64,000 bases of DNA from Achromobacter sp. B7 (GTDB taxonomy: Bacteria > Pseudomonadota > Gammaproteobacteria > Burkholderiales > Burkholderiaceae_B): NCBI RefSeq assembly GCF_003600685.1, contig NZ_CP032084.1:3844001-3908000 (forward strand), written 5' to 3'. Each line of letters begins with the position of its first letter. Position 1 is the stretch's first letter. Position numbers and translations under genes: made by a program. Under the pieces are notes generated by a model. That model saw only the letters and a program-made list of their open reading frames with translations, did not search any database and was not told where the DNA came from. Below, one piece after another: positions 24,880-33,577 of the stretch.

Positions 24880-26187
24880 TCAGTTCGCTTGCGCGCGGGC
24901 TTCGGATTGCGTTTCCGGGGCCGATCCCGAATCCGTTCCCGTTCCCGTATCCGTTCTTGCTCCCGCCGCCGTTTCCCCTTCAAGAATGCGATACGCCAGC
25001 CGCACGCGGGCGTCGTTCGGAATGTTCCGATTCGCCAGGATCACCACGCCGATTTTCCTGGCCGGCACAAACGCCACGTAGGCGCCAAAGCCATTGGTGG
25101 AACCCGTCTTGTTGATCCACACATCGGCACGCGGGGGCTGCGGCGGGGTCAGGGCCTTGGCCGGGTGGCTCTGGCTGTTCAACGTGCCGGCGTTGGCCGC
25201 CAACAGCGCTTTCAGCGTCACCGGATACGCCAGTTGTTCCCAGGCCAGGTCCTGCGTCATTCCACCCACGTGGTAGTAGCCCACATGCGTATCGGCCAAG
25301 GCCTTGGATAGCACGGCGTCGTTGACGACGGCCTTGGCGATCTTCGCATCCCGGGCGGCCTTGGCGCTGAATTCCGCGGGCGCTGACGCCACGCCCATGT
25401 TCGCGTCCACGAAGCGGATCAGGTCGCTGGCGCTGGTCTTGACGCCGTAGGCTTCGTCGGCCAGCACGCCCGGGTTCACACGCACCGGCGCGTTCTGTTT
25501 GTTGTAGCCCTGCGCGTAGTCGCCCATCCTGGCGGCGGGCACGTGGATATAGGTGTTGGTCAGGCCCAGTTTGGGCAACAGCGTCTTCTCCATGGCCTGC
25601 GCATAGGGCTGGCCCAGGCTCTTGGCCGCCACCACGCCCAGCATGCCGATGCTGGGGTTGGCATACGTGCGGTAGGTGCCCGGTGCATAGCGCGGCGTCC
25701 ACGCCGACAGGTAGGCCATCAGCTGGGCCTCGTCGCCCACCGTGTCCGGCACTTGCAGCGGGAAGCCGCCGCCCGTGTGCGTGCCCAGGTGGATCAGGTT
25801 CAGCTTGCCGAATTCCGTGCCTTGCAAGGCAGGCACGAAGCGCGCCGGGCTGTCGGTCAGCGACAGCTTGCCCAGCGCCTGGGCGTAGGTCGCGAGCGTC
25901 GCGGTAAAGGTCTTGCTGATCGAGCCCAGTTCAAACAGCGTGTCGCGGCTGACGGGCGCATGCGTTTGCAGCGAGGCCACCCCATAGCTGCGAAATTCAT
26001 GCCGCCCTTCGCGCGTGACGGCGATGGCCAGGCCCGCCACGTCGTACTCGCGCATTACCGCATGCACGGCGTCGTCGATGTCGGCGCCGGGGGCCACCGG
26101 CTCGGCCGCGGCCAACGAAACCAGGGCGCCGCCGGCCATCACGGCCAGGGTTTGCAAAACAGTGCGTCGCGCGGCACGAAAACTCAT
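24880..26187 (-). CDS. ampC: Class C (AmpC-type) beta-lactamase
   Basis: 435 residues from the ATG at 26187 (AGGA upstream). The signal peptide is MSFRAARRTVLQTLAVMAGG up to about residue 33. All class C motifs are present: the nucleophile region FELGSISKTFTA (Ser-x-x-Lys, near residue 87), TYANPSIGMLG (Tyr-Ala-Asn, near 173) and NKTGSTNGFGAYVAFVP (Lys-Thr-Gly, near 359). Conserved LGLTNTYIHVPA and EAYGVKTSASDLIRF also match AmpC. Periplasmic serine hydrolase expected to open beta-lactam rings. It is longer than usual because of a ~25-residue Thr/Gly/Ser/Ala tail encoded by a hexamer array. No ampR-like gene is adjacent. Actual spectrum cannot be told from sequence. Confidence 0.9.
   Translation of the reverse strand: MSFRAARRTVLQTLAVMAGGALVSLAAAEPVAPGADIDDAVHAVMREYDVAGLAIAVTREGRHEFRSYGVASLQTHAPVSRDTLFELGSISKTFTATLATYAQALGKLSLTDSPARFVPALQGTEFGKLNLIHLGTHTGGGFPLQVPDTVGDEAQLMAYLSAWTPRYAPGTYRTYANPSIGMLGVVAAKSLGQPYAQAMEKTLLPKLGLTNTYIHVPAARMGDYAQGYNKQNAPVRVNPGVLADEAYGVKTSASDLIRFVDANMGVASAPAEFSAKAARDAKIAKAVVNDAVLSKALADTHVGYYHVGGMTQDLAWEQLAYPVTLKALLAANAGTLNSQSHPAKALTPPQPPRADVWINKTGSTNGFGAYVAFVPARKIGVVILANRNIPNDARVRLAYRILEGETAAGARTDTGTGTDSGSAPETQSEARAQAN
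24911..24976. repeat. 6-bp in-frame tandem repeat at the beta-lactamase 3' end
   Basis: Eleven degenerate hexamers (GATCCC, GAATCC, GTTCCC, GTATCC and similar). On the minus strand they encode Thr/Gly/Asp/Ser dipeptides (TDTGTGTDSGS) after the last folded motif of the enzyme. Confidence 0.85.
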
Positions 26188-26302
26188 TTCTATCGTCCTA
26201 TTCGGTTCACGCCGGCCCAACGGCGCACGCGACATAGTACTAACCCTGAAGCAAATGCGACATGAACTTAGCTATTCTCTACCCCGTCGATTCAAAACCG
26301 CG

Positions 26303-26474
26303 CAGAAGAGACCGGCCCTGGCGGCCGGCGCCGACGGAGCAACCGCCCCGGAAACTCTCAGGCAACAGGACTGCGCGCGTATAGACAATCTGGAGAGAGG
26401 CGCCGTGCGCGCCCACCGAAGGGGAACCCGCCGCCCGCGCGGGTGAAACTCTCAGGTACCAAAGACAGATGGGG
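26303..26474 (+). ncRNA. Tandem glycine riboswitch (gcvT-type)
   Basis: Two consecutive glycine aptamers. The first (about 26303-26373) has GAAGAGACC, CGACGGAGCAA and GGAAACTCTCAGGCAACAGG. The second (about 26389-26474) has TCTGGAGAGAGGCGC, CCGAAGGGG and GTGAAACTCTCAGGTACC, ending AAAGACAGATGGGG. The paired GAAACTCTCAGG cores and the short linker are diagnostic. It lies 43 nt upstream of the DadA-like gene, so glycine should switch expression of that oxidase, normally turning it on. Confidence 0.95.
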
Positions 26475-26517
26475 TGCCGCGTCCACATTGGTCGCGGCCA
26501 CCTTGTCTGGAGCCACC

Positions 26518-27765
26518 ATGCCCCGCATCGCCATCATTGGCGCCGGTATCACCGGCGTCACGTCCGCCTATGCCCTGTCGAATCTGGGATACGCGGTCAC
26601 CGTCTACGACCGCCAACGCTATCCCGCCATGGAAACGTCCTATGCCAACGGCGGCCAGCTATCCGCCAGCAACGCCGAAGTCTGGAACAGCACGGCCACG
26701 ATCATCAAAGGGCTACGCTGGATGCTGCGCAAAAACGCGCCGCTGTTGCTGAACCCCCGCTTCAGCTGGCACAAGTATTCGTGGCTGGCGCAGTTCATGG
26801 CGCAAATTCCCAACTACCGCGACAACACCATCGCCACCACGCGCATGGCCATCGAAGCGCGCCGGCATCTATTCGACATGGCCGAGGCGGAAGGCATCGA
26901 CTTCGATCTGGAGCGCCGGGGCATCCTGCACATCTACCACGACGCCGACAGCTTCAAGGCCGCGCATCGCGCCAACGCGCTGCTGCAAGCCGGCGGCCTG
27001 GACCGCTACGCAGTCACCGCCGACGAAGCGCGCGCCATCGAACCCGCCATGCAAACCGGATGCCACGGCGGCTTCTACACGCCATCGGACGCCACCGGCG
27101 ACATCCACAAGTTCACGCGTGGTCTGGCCCAGGCATGCGAACGCCGTGGCGTCACGTTCGTGCACGATGCCGACATCGACAACATCCAACGCCACGACCG
27201 CCCTTACGTGCTGGACATCCGCCGCGACGGCGGCACCCAGCGCGAACGGCACGAAGCGGACGCCATCGTCGTGTGCGCGGGCGCGGCCAGCAGAAAGTTC
27301 GCCCGCCTGCTGGGAGATTCCATCAACATCTATCCGGTCAAGGGCTATTCGATCAGCGTGCACCTGGACGACGCCGACAGCCAGGGCGCCGCGCCCCGCG
27401 TCAGCCTGCTGGACGAAGCCGCGAAGATCGTCACCAGCCGCCTGGGCGACCGCTTTCGCGTGGCGGGTACGGCGGAATTCAACGGCTTCAACATGGACAT
27501 CCGTGCCGAACGCGTGCAGCCGCTGATCGACTGGACGCGTAAACACTTCCCCAACATCAACACCACGCGCGTCGTGCCGTGGTGCGGCCTGCGCCCCATG
27601 ACCCCCAACATGATGCCGCGCGTGGGGCCGGGCAAACGCCCAGGCGTGTTCTACAACACGGGGCACGGACACCTGGGGTGGACGTTGTCAGCCGCGACGG
27701 CGCAGGTGCTGGCGCAAAGCGTCAGGGCGGCGTTGCCGGCGCCATCAACAGCGTATAGGGGTTGA
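26518..27765 (+). CDS. DadA-like FAD-dependent D-amino acid dehydrogenase
   Basis: 415 residues from the ATG at 26518. FAD-binding GAGITG at residues ~8-13, then the DadA-type [18 protein letters not shown] and [13 protein letters not shown] segments, and a C-terminal [16 protein letters not shown] with [13 protein letters not shown] closing the FAD site. Such enzymes oxidatively deaminate D-amino acids or glycine, passing electrons to the respiratory chain. The glycine riboswitch directly upstream argues that glycine, or an amino acid tied to glycine overflow, is the physiological substrate. The 3' end overlaps the convergent M23 peptidase gene by 44 nt. Confidence 0.92.
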   Translation: MPRIAIIGAGITGVTSAYALSNLGYAVTVYDRQRYPAMETSYANGGQLSASNAEVWNSTATIIKGLRWMLRKNAPLLLNPRFSWHKYSWLAQFMAQIPNYRDNTIATTRMAIEARRHLFDMAEAEGIDFDLERRGILHIYHDADSFKAAHRANALLQAGGLDRYAVTADEARAIEPAMQTGCHGGFYTPSDATGDIHKFTRGLAQACERRGVTFVHDADIDNIQRHDRPYVLDIRRDGGTQRERHEADAIVVCAGAASRKFARLLGDSINIYPVKGYSISVHLDDADSQGAAPRVSLLDEAAKIVTSRLGDRFRVAGTAEFNGFNMDIRAERVQPLIDWTRKHFPNINTTRVVPWCGLRPMTPNMMPRVGPGKRPGVFYNTGHGHLGWTLSAATAQVLAQSVRAALPAPSTAYRG

Positions 27766-28276
27766 TCGCGCCGCCGTCGTAGATGCCGTAATGCAAATGC
27801 GGCGGCGTTCCTCGCGCGTTGCCGGTGTTGCCGACGTAGCCCAGCACGTCTCCGGGGGCCACCAGCTGCCCCCGTTCAATATCGGCGTAGCCATCCAGGT
27901 GCGCGTAGTAATGGCGCTGGCGTCCGGGCCCGAGCACCCACACGACCTGGCCGCCCAGGTTGTTCGTGCCAACCTGCATGACCACGCCTTCCGTGGTGGA
28001 CAGCACAGGCGTGCCGCGCGCGGCAAAGATGTCGATGCCTTCGTGTTGGCGGCCGCCGGACCGGGCCGCGCCCCATGTGTCGGTCAATCGTCTGGCGGAC
28101 ACGCCCTGTACCGGCACGGGCAAGGATGACGGGGCTTGTTGCCAGGCCAGCCGCGCCATATGCCACGGTGCGCGTGCGGCGTCGGGCAGGCGGGGCCACG
28201 CCCACGCAGCAAGCCAGACAAACAAGCCCAGGATGACGAGGCGCCAGAGGAAGCGCAATACAGGATTAACGGTCAT
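27722..28276 (-). CDS. M23/LytM-type metallopeptidase, membrane anchored
   Basis: 184 residues. One N-terminal helix ([19 protein letters not shown]) anchors it, and the LytM domain spans residues ~75-180. The metal-binding pattern is present: [14 protein letters not shown] (His and Asp), HYYAHLDGY and [10 protein letters not shown]. Such proteins cut, or regulate cutting of, peptidoglycan cross-links in the periplasm. Its coding 3' end lies antisense to the last 44 nt of the DadA-like gene. An 11/12-bp repeat array begins 24 nt upstream of its start. Confidence 0.9.
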   Translation of the reverse strand: MTVNPVLRFLWRLVILGLFVWLAAWAWPRLPDAARAPWHMARLAWQQAPSSLPVPVQGVSARRLTDTWGAARSGGRQHEGIDIFAARGTPVLSTTEGVVMQVGTNNLGGQVVWVLGPGRQRHYYAHLDGYADIERGQLVAPGDVLGYVGNTGNARGTPPHLHYGIYDGGAINPYTLLMAPATPP

Positions 28277-28300
28277 GCAAGGTTCGACGGCGGGCTGGCC

Positions 28301-28492
28301 GAGGGGTTCCCGAGGGACTCCCGAGGGGTTCCCGAGGGGTTCCCGAGGGGTTCCCGAGGGGTTCCCTAGGGGGTTTCCGAGGGGGTGCCCGAGGGGTTCC
28401 CTAGGGGGTTTCCGAGGGGGTGCCCGAGGGGGTTTCCGAGTGGCTTCAGAGGAGCTTCAGAGGGGCTTCAAAGGGGTTTCAGAGTGGCCTGT
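28301..28492. repeat. 11/12-bp degenerate tandem repeat, 17 units
   Basis: Units GAGGGGTTCCC (11 bp) and GAGGGGGTTTCC/GAGGGGGTGCCC/TAGGGGGTTTCC (12 bp), then GAGGGGCTTCA variants. A higher-order 35-bp block (11+12+12) occurs twice, at 28356-28390 and 28391-28425. The array fills the gap between the M23 and lactonase genes, upstream of the former and downstream of the latter. Confidence 0.95.
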
Positions 28493-28528
28493 TGCGCCGG
28501 CTATCAAGATCGCCCGCGGTTGCCCCGC

Positions 28529-29746
28529 CTATGCAAACACCAGGCATACCGGTGTTGGCGTCTGCGCTGCCACGTCCATGTCGCTTAGCTGCCCTGTTGC
28601 CACATCGATGCGCAGGCGCAGGATGGAGTCGCCCTTTTGGTTCAACGCGTACAGGCTGCCGCCGTCTGGCGCCAGGGTGAGTGCGCGGGGAAAGCGCAGC
28701 CCCTCGGTCCAGGTTTGTACGCGGCGTAATGCGCCATCCTTGGCGATGGCGAAGACGGCGATGCTGTCGGCTTGCGGGTGGTCGTTGTCGACGCGGCGGG
28801 TAGAGGCGTACAGGAAGCGGCCGGACGGGTGGACAAGCAACGCCGCCGCGTTGCCCGCGCCGGTGAATCCGGGCGGTGTGGCGGGGACCAGGTGGCGCTG
28901 CGCCAGCACCCGGCCGGCGTGGGCGTCGTAGCCGAAGCACGCGATTGAGGCGTCAAGTTCGTTCAAGACGTATAACAGCGCGCCATCGGGGTGCAGCGCA
29001 AGATGGCGTGGCCCGCTGCCCGCGGGCAGCGTCGTGCGCTCGGACAGCGACAGATTGCCATCCTTGAACGTGAACAGATTGATGCGATCGCTGCCCAGAT
29101 CGGTGGCCAGGACGCGCTGGCCGGTGGAGTCGAACAGCACCATGTGCGGATGCGCGGATTGCTGTTCGGGGCGCGGCCCCGAGCCGGTTTCCTTGACGAT
29201 GCCCGACACTTCACCCAACGCGCCGTCGGCCTGGACGGGCAACACGTTATACGTGCCACCCCCGTATTGCGCCGTGACCAGGTAGCGGCCGTCTGGCGAT
29301 ACGGCAAGAAACGCCGGCGCGGTGCTGGATAGCGACAGGGGCTGCCGGTTCAGCAAGCGCAGGCTGCCGTCAGCCGGGTCGATCGCATAGGATTCGGCGG
29401 TGCCTCGGGCCAGGCCTTCCCATTGATCGATCTCGTTGATGGCGTAGAGAAAGCGCTGCGTGGGGTGCACGGCCAAGTACGACGGGTTGTCGCTTTCCAT
29501 CACCTGGATCAGATGCCAGCCGCCCTGCGGACGCAGGGCATAGGCGTGTATGCCGCGCGATGGCGGCCCGCCGGCCGTGCCCCCGGGCGCATCGCGGGTA
29601 TAGGTGCCCACATAGGCGTAGCGGGGGTCGGCGCGCGCGGTGGCGGCGCCCATGGCCGACAGCCAGGGGCCTGCCGCGCCGGCCGCGGACAAGCTTCCGG
29701 CGAACTGGATGAAGGATCGGCGGGGTGCGCTGGATAGGGAATTCAT
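28529..29746 (-). CDS. Exported lactonase (YbhE/6-phosphogluconolactonase-like beta-propeller)
   Basis: 405 residues from the ATG at 29746. The N-terminus has a twin-arginine motif (APRRSFIQFAG, Arg9-Arg10), indicating Tat export of a folded protein. The rest is a seven-bladed propeller of the lactonase family: YAYVGTYTRD, NPSYLAVHPTQRFLYAINE, SGPRPEQQSAHPHMVLFD, SGPRHLALHPDGALLYVLNE. Relatives hydrolyse 6-phosphogluconolactone or other sugar/carboxylate lactones. It lies 28 nt after the FAD oxidase gene on the same strand, so oxidase followed by lactonase is a natural two-step pathway. A tandem array lies just beyond its 3' end. Confidence 0.88.
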   Translation of the reverse strand: MNSLSSAPRRSFIQFAGSLSAAGAAGPWLSAMGAATARADPRYAYVGTYTRDAPGGTAGGPPSRGIHAYALRPQGGWHLIQVMESDNPSYLAVHPTQRFLYAINEIDQWEGLARGTAESYAIDPADGSLRLLNRQPLSLSSTAPAFLAVSPDGRYLVTAQYGGGTYNVLPVQADGALGEVSGIVKETGSGPRPEQQSAHPHMVLFDSTGQRVLATDLGSDRINLFTFKDGNLSLSERTTLPAGSGPRHLALHPDGALLYVLNELDASIACFGYDAHAGRVLAQRHLVPATPPGFTGAGNAAALLVHPSGRFLYASTRRVDNDHPQADSIAVFAIAKDGALRRVQTWTEGLRFPRALTLAPDGGSLYALNQKGDSILRLRIDVATGQLSDMDVAAQTPTPVCLVFA

Positions 29747-29774
29747 GGCGAAGTCCGGCAAGGCGGGCGGCGCG

Positions 29775-31295
29775 TCATGACGGGCGCACCGACATCGCGT
29801 GGTGAAAAACGTTGTTGGGATCGTAGCGGCGCTTGACCTCTTGCAGGAAAGGATAAAGCCCGCCGTCGCCGTAGTACAACCGTGGCCAGAAGGGGTACGC
29901 CAGCATGTCGCTGTCGGGGTAGTTGATGTAGCACCCTTCGTAGCGGTCGCCGGGAAACGGGGTGCCGGCGTGGTCGGGCCGGGATGCCGGGTCGGCATAT
30001 ACGTCGCGATAGAAATCCGCCATCCAGCGTACATGCAGGGCGTCGTGGTCGGCGTGCGTCCAGTACGTTTGGTATTGCAGCTTCATGATCGACGCCCGCT
30101 GGTGCACGGCGGTGTCGCGCAGGCGATCCGGCTGGTTGACGGCGCCCCCGTACGAATCCACCTGCAACAGCGATTGGCGCAGGTCGGCGCCGGGGACATC
30201 GCGCGTCAGGTGGGCATGGATACGCGCGGCTTCGTGCGCCGTGAAATTGCGCTTCATGTAGGCGGATTTGTATTTGCCGCGCTGATTCGGCCCCGAGCCG
30301 TTAAGCGTTTGCGTGGCCACCAGCCAGTCATGGCGAATGACCGTATGCGGTTCGCTGCAAAGCAGGTCGCCGCCCGCGCGCGGACGTGGCAAGCCGGGCG
30401 TGGTGGCGCGCGCGGCCACCGGTGCGCAAGGGCGAAAGCGATCCAGGAAATCTTGCAGCACGGTCAGGTCCTGGCAGGTGCCGTCGGGGTTGCAGAACTG
30501 CACGATCATGACAATCTGCCCGGCGGAGCGATGCGTCAGTTTCAGCAGCGAGAACATGCCCCAGGTATCGGTGTCGCGGCCGCGCGTGTTCCAGTAGCTG
30601 CCGTAGATATCCAGCAACTGCGCAAAGCGCCCGGGCGTCATGCCCGCCCAGTCGAATGCGACGGTGGCGATGGCCACTTCGCGCGGGGCGCGCGGCAAGG
30701 CGGCAAAGCCATAGCTGGTGATCACGCCGAAATTGCCGCCACCACCGCCCCGGCATGCGCGGAACAGGTCGGCGTCTTGGGTGGCGCTGGCGGTGCGTGG
30801 CACGACATTGCCGTGGGCGTCCACGGTCAGGATGTCGACCGCGCTTAACCAGTCGCACGCCAGCCCTTGCAGGCGCGACAGCAGCCCATACCCGCCGCCG
30901 CTGATATGGCCGCCCGCGCCAACCGAGTAGCACGACCCGCCGGGTAGCGACACGCCGTGACGCTTGTAGAGGTCTTGATCGCCATTCCAGTTTTGCGAAC
31001 CGGCCGCCACACGCAGCAGGCCATCCGAGGACGGCACGCGGTCCAGCAGGCTGAGGTCCAGGATGACGCCGCCGGGATTGTTGGAGACAAAGTCTTCGTA
31101 GCAATGGCCGCCGCTGCGTATCGTGGGGCGCTTGCCCTCGGCAACGATACGGCCCAGCGCTGCCGCCGCCTGGGCCGGGGTTTCGCATAGTTCGATGCGC
31201 GTGGCCGCATGGCTGGGCCGCGCGGGCCAGCGTAGGTTGAAGCCCTTTTTCAAGGTCTTGTAGCGGGGATCGCCTGGCGTCACGCTGATGCTCAT
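29775..31295 (-). CDS. FAD-linked oxidase, berberine-bridge-enzyme type, bicovalent FAD
   Basis: 506 residues from the ATG at 31295, with a strong AGGAGG 9-14 nt upstream. The FAD-binding PF01565-type domain has [11 protein letters not shown] (His64) and [19 protein letters not shown] (Cys122), the pair that in this family attaches FAD covalently at two positions. The BBE C-terminal motif is [13 protein letters not shown]. Members oxidise sugars or oligosaccharides to lactones, or alkaloids and other alcohols, with oxygen or another acceptor. The adjacent lactonase favours a sugar or cyclic hemiacetal substrate. No signal peptide is visible, which is odd next to a Tat-exported lactonase. A GlxA-type regulator lies upstream. 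Confidence 0.92.
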   Translation of the reverse strand: MSISVTPGDPRYKTLKKGFNLRWPARPSHAATRIELCETPAQAAAALGRIVAEGKRPTIRSGGHCYEDFVSNNPGGVILDLSLLDRVPSSDGLLRVAAGSQNWNGDQDLYKRHGVSLPGGSCYSVGAGGHISGGGYGLLSRLQGLACDWLSAVDILTVDAHGNVVPRTASATQDADLFRACRGGGGGNFGVITSYGFAALPRAPREVAIATVAFDWAGMTPGRFAQLLDIYGSYWNTRGRDTDTWGMFSLLKLTHRSAGQIVMIVQFCNPDGTCQDLTVLQDFLDRFRPCAPVAARATTPGLPRPRAGGDLLCSEPHTVIRHDWLVATQTLNGSGPNQRGKYKSAYMKRNFTAHEAARIHAHLTRDVPGADLRQSLLQVDSYGGAVNQPDRLRDTAVHQRASIMKLQYQTYWTHADHDALHVRWMADFYRDVYADPASRPDHAGTPFPGDRYEGCYINYPDSDMLAYPFWPRLYYGDGGLYPFLQEVKRRYDPNNVFHHAMSVRPS

Positions 31296-31439
31296 CTTGA
31301 CTCGCCCTCCTGGCCTGGGGTCAGGCCGCGACGTGTCAAGGATAGGCCGGTGGCGCGCCAATAGCTGTAGTAGAAATCTTATTTTCGGGGGGAGTTCGGC
31401 CAGCACTTTTGCCAGTGCCATAGCGAATTCTTCGACGTC

Positions 31440-32402
31440 CTATTGATAGCGGTCCCGATACCCGACCGGCGACATCCCGCAGTGCTTGCTGAAGATGTCG
31501 CGAAACGCCTTCGTGTCGTTGTAGCCCACTTCATACATGACTTCGGCCACGCTTTTGCGCGACGTTTCCAGCCGCTTCTTGGCGGCCTCCACGCGCACGC
31601 GTTGCAGGTACTGCACGATGCTGTTGCCGGTCGCCTGACGAAAGCGCCGTTCCAGCGTGCGCCGCCCCATCGCGTGGCGCTCGGCCAGGGATTCAACGGT
31701 GATCTTTTCGGTGTAGCAACGTTCGATGTAGCTCTGCACCGCGCGCACGACCTCGTCGGCATGCGCCTTCTGGCCGATGAACACGGCGAACGGCAGCTGG
31801 CTCTGGCGGCTCCAGTCCAGCTGGAAGTACTTGGCGCACCAGATGGCGGTATCGCGATCGGTGTACTTTTCGATCAGGTGCAGCACCAGATGCGCGGCGG
31901 AAAACGCGCCGCCGCTGGTGTAGACACCGTTTTCGGCCATCACCACGCGATCGCTGATCCAGTGGACATTGGGAAACAGGCTGGCGTACAGATTTTGCGC
32001 CACCCAATGCACCACCGCCTGCTGCCCGTCCAACACGCCGCCCGCCGCCAGCAAGGCGGCTCCCATGCACAGGCTGGCCACTTCGCCACCGGCGCGATGG
32101 TGGCTTGCCAGCCAATCGATCAGCTCGCGGTTGGACAGCACCACATCGGGCACCGCGCCCAGCAGGGGCGGCGCGATGCAGATATCGATACGCGGCGCAT
32201 CGGCCAGCACCTGGTCCGCCAGCACCTTGATACGCCCGTCGTCCAGGCTGACCTCGCGCGTCAACGCCAGCGTGCACACGTGGAATTGCGGTTCGCGGCC
32301 TTGCGCGACCAGGTAGGCGTTGGCCACCTGGAAGCCGTGGCGCGCCGTTTCCAGGGACGCAATATTGGTGCCCGTCGGCAGCAGGAAAGCGACGTTTTTC
32401 AT
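31440..32402 (-). CDS. GlxA-family transcriptional regulator (DJ-1/PfpI-like + AraC HTH)
   Basis: 320 residues from 32402 (a start at 32414 is also possible). Residues ~1-190 are a DJ-1/PfpI-like domain (VAFLLPTGTNIASLE, GAALLAAGGVLDGQQAVVHW) used for ligand sensing. The C-terminal AraC domain follows (RCYTEKITVESLAERHAMGRRTLERRF, EVMYEVGYNDTKAFRDIFSKHCG). It precedes the FAD oxidase and lactonase genes by 144 nt on the same strand and probably controls them. A divergent DUF1428 gene shares its upstream region. Longer frames upstream of the ATG are not homologous. Confidence 0.92.
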   Translation of the reverse strand: MKNVAFLLPTGTNIASLETARHGFQVANAYLVAQGREPQFHVCTLALTREVSLDDGRIKVLADQVLADAPRIDICIAPPLLGAVPDVVLSNRELIDWLASHHRAGGEVASLCMGAALLAAGGVLDGQQAVVHWVAQNLYASLFPNVHWISDRVVMAENGVYTSGGAFSAAHLVLHLIEKYTDRDTAIWCAKYFQLDWSRQSQLPFAVFIGQKAHADEVVRAVQSYIERCYTEKITVESLAERHAMGRRTLERRFRQATGNSIVQYLQRVRVEAAKKRLETSRKSVAEVMYEVGYNDTKAFRDIFSKHCGMSPVGYRDRYQ

Positions 32403-32582
32403 GTCGGTAAGCATACGCCCGAGCGCTGTCGCAATCCACCCGCAAGAATGTCGCAATCCCCTATCTGAAAGCGCCGGCGATCCCGATAAAGTGGCGTCTA
32501 CCGGCCGCTCGTGCCGGGTGGACGCGGCGTGACCAGCGGGCATGCCGAATCCCACACAACAACAGCAACCGAGGAGTGTGCG

Positions 32583-32939
32583 ATGCAGGAATACATAGAT
32601 GGTTTTTTGCTGCCGGTGCCCAAGGCGAACGTGCCGGCCTACCAGAAGATGGCGGACCAGGCCAAGGCGGTCTGGCTGGAGCACGGCGCGCTGGATTACC
32701 GCGAAGGCGTGGCCGATGACCTGGCCAGCGAAACCTTCCGGTCGTTCAGGGAAGCGGCCAACGCCAAGGACGACGAAACCGTGGTGTTTGCCTGGATCGT
32801 GTACGCCAGCAAGGCCGAACGCGACCGGATCAACGCGCTGGTGATGGCCGACCCGCGCCTGGCCAACACGTGCTGCGAAGGCGTGTTCGATTTCAAACGC
32901 ATGTGCTGGGGCGGATTCAGCACGCTGGTAGCAAAATAA
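32583..32939 (+). CDS. DUF1428 family protein
   Basis: 118 residues, complete for this family. Conserved opening YIDGFLLPVPKANVPAYQKMA, the LDYREGVADD block, and the FAWIVYASKAERDRIN segment. Members are small dimeric alpha/beta-barrel proteins resembling YbaA; biochemical role unknown. A purine-rich leader (GAGGAGTGTGCG) precedes the ATG. The VOC protein gene follows after 103 nt in the same direction. Confidence 0.9.
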   Translation: MQEYIDGFLLPVPKANVPAYQKMADQAKAVWLEHGALDYREGVADDLASETFRSFREAANAKDDETVVFAWIVYASKAERDRINALVMADPRLANTCCEGVFDFKRMCWGGFSTLVAK

Positions 32940-33042
32940 AAACCGTGGGGCGTGTCGATATCGGCGCCGCCCGTTCGTCGTATAGGCAGGGACACGCCTA
33001 CCGCCTGTCCCGCCAACCCAACACCGATTTTGGAGACGCATC

Positions 33043-33534
33043 ATGGCTACGCCCGCAACCACGCCCATTCCCGCCGGCATGCACACGCTGACCGCGCACA
33101 TCGTTTGCGAGGGCGCGTCCGACGCCATCGCCTTCTACAAAAAAGCCTTCGGCGCGGAAGAACTGGCGCGCATGCCCGGGCCGGAAGGCAAGGTCATGCA
33201 CGCCGCCATCCGTATCGGCGATTCGGTGCTGATGCTGATGGACGATTTTCCTCAGTGGGGCAGCCTGGGCCCGAAGGCGCTGAAGGGCTCACCGGTGACG
33301 TTGCATCTGTACGTCAAGGACGTGGACGCCTCATTCAAACAGGCGGTGGATGCCGGCGCCACCGTGGCGATGCCGGTGGCCGACATGTTCTGGGGCGACC
33401 GCTACGGCCAGGTGATCGATCCGTTCGGCCACCGCTGGTCGATCGCCACGCACCAGTTCGACTACACGCCCGAGGAAATCCAGCAGAACATGGCCAAGAT
33501 GGGCGAGATGTCAGGCTGCGGCAACGCCGACTGA
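33043..33534 (+). CDS. VOC family (PhnB-like) protein
   Basis: 163 residues. Typical PhnB/glyoxalase-like fold markers: HIVCEGASDAIAFYKKAFGAEE, HAAIRIGDSVLMLMDD, VTLHLYVKDVDASFKQAVDAGA and GQVIDPFGHRWSIATH. The family includes metal-dependent lyases, dioxygenases and resistance proteins; metal ligands here would be His, Gln and Glu/Asp but the reaction is unknown. It may be co-transcribed with the DUF1428 gene. Confidence 0.9.
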   Translation: MATPATTPIPAGMHTLTAHIVCEGASDAIAFYKKAFGAEELARMPGPEGKVMHAAIRIGDSVLMLMDDFPQWGSLGPKALKGSPVTLHLYVKDVDASFKQAVDAGATVAMPVADMFWGDRYGQVIDPFGHRWSIATHQFDYTPEEIQQNMAKMGEMSGCGNAD

Positions 33535-33577
33535 CCCGCCTGACGGCCCCGCGCTTCCTGGCCACGTCAACATCCGC

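Noticed and set aside
28301..28496. Gly/Arg/Pro-rich repeat protein downstream of the M23 gene
   Set aside because: The array has mixed 11 and 12-bp periods, which would shift frames; no RBS or conserved start. It is treated as intergenic DNA.
29747..30034. Fusion of the lactonase with the preceding oxidase
   Set aside because: The extended frame reads the oxidase 3' end out of frame; the ATG at 29746 starts a normal Tat signal peptide.
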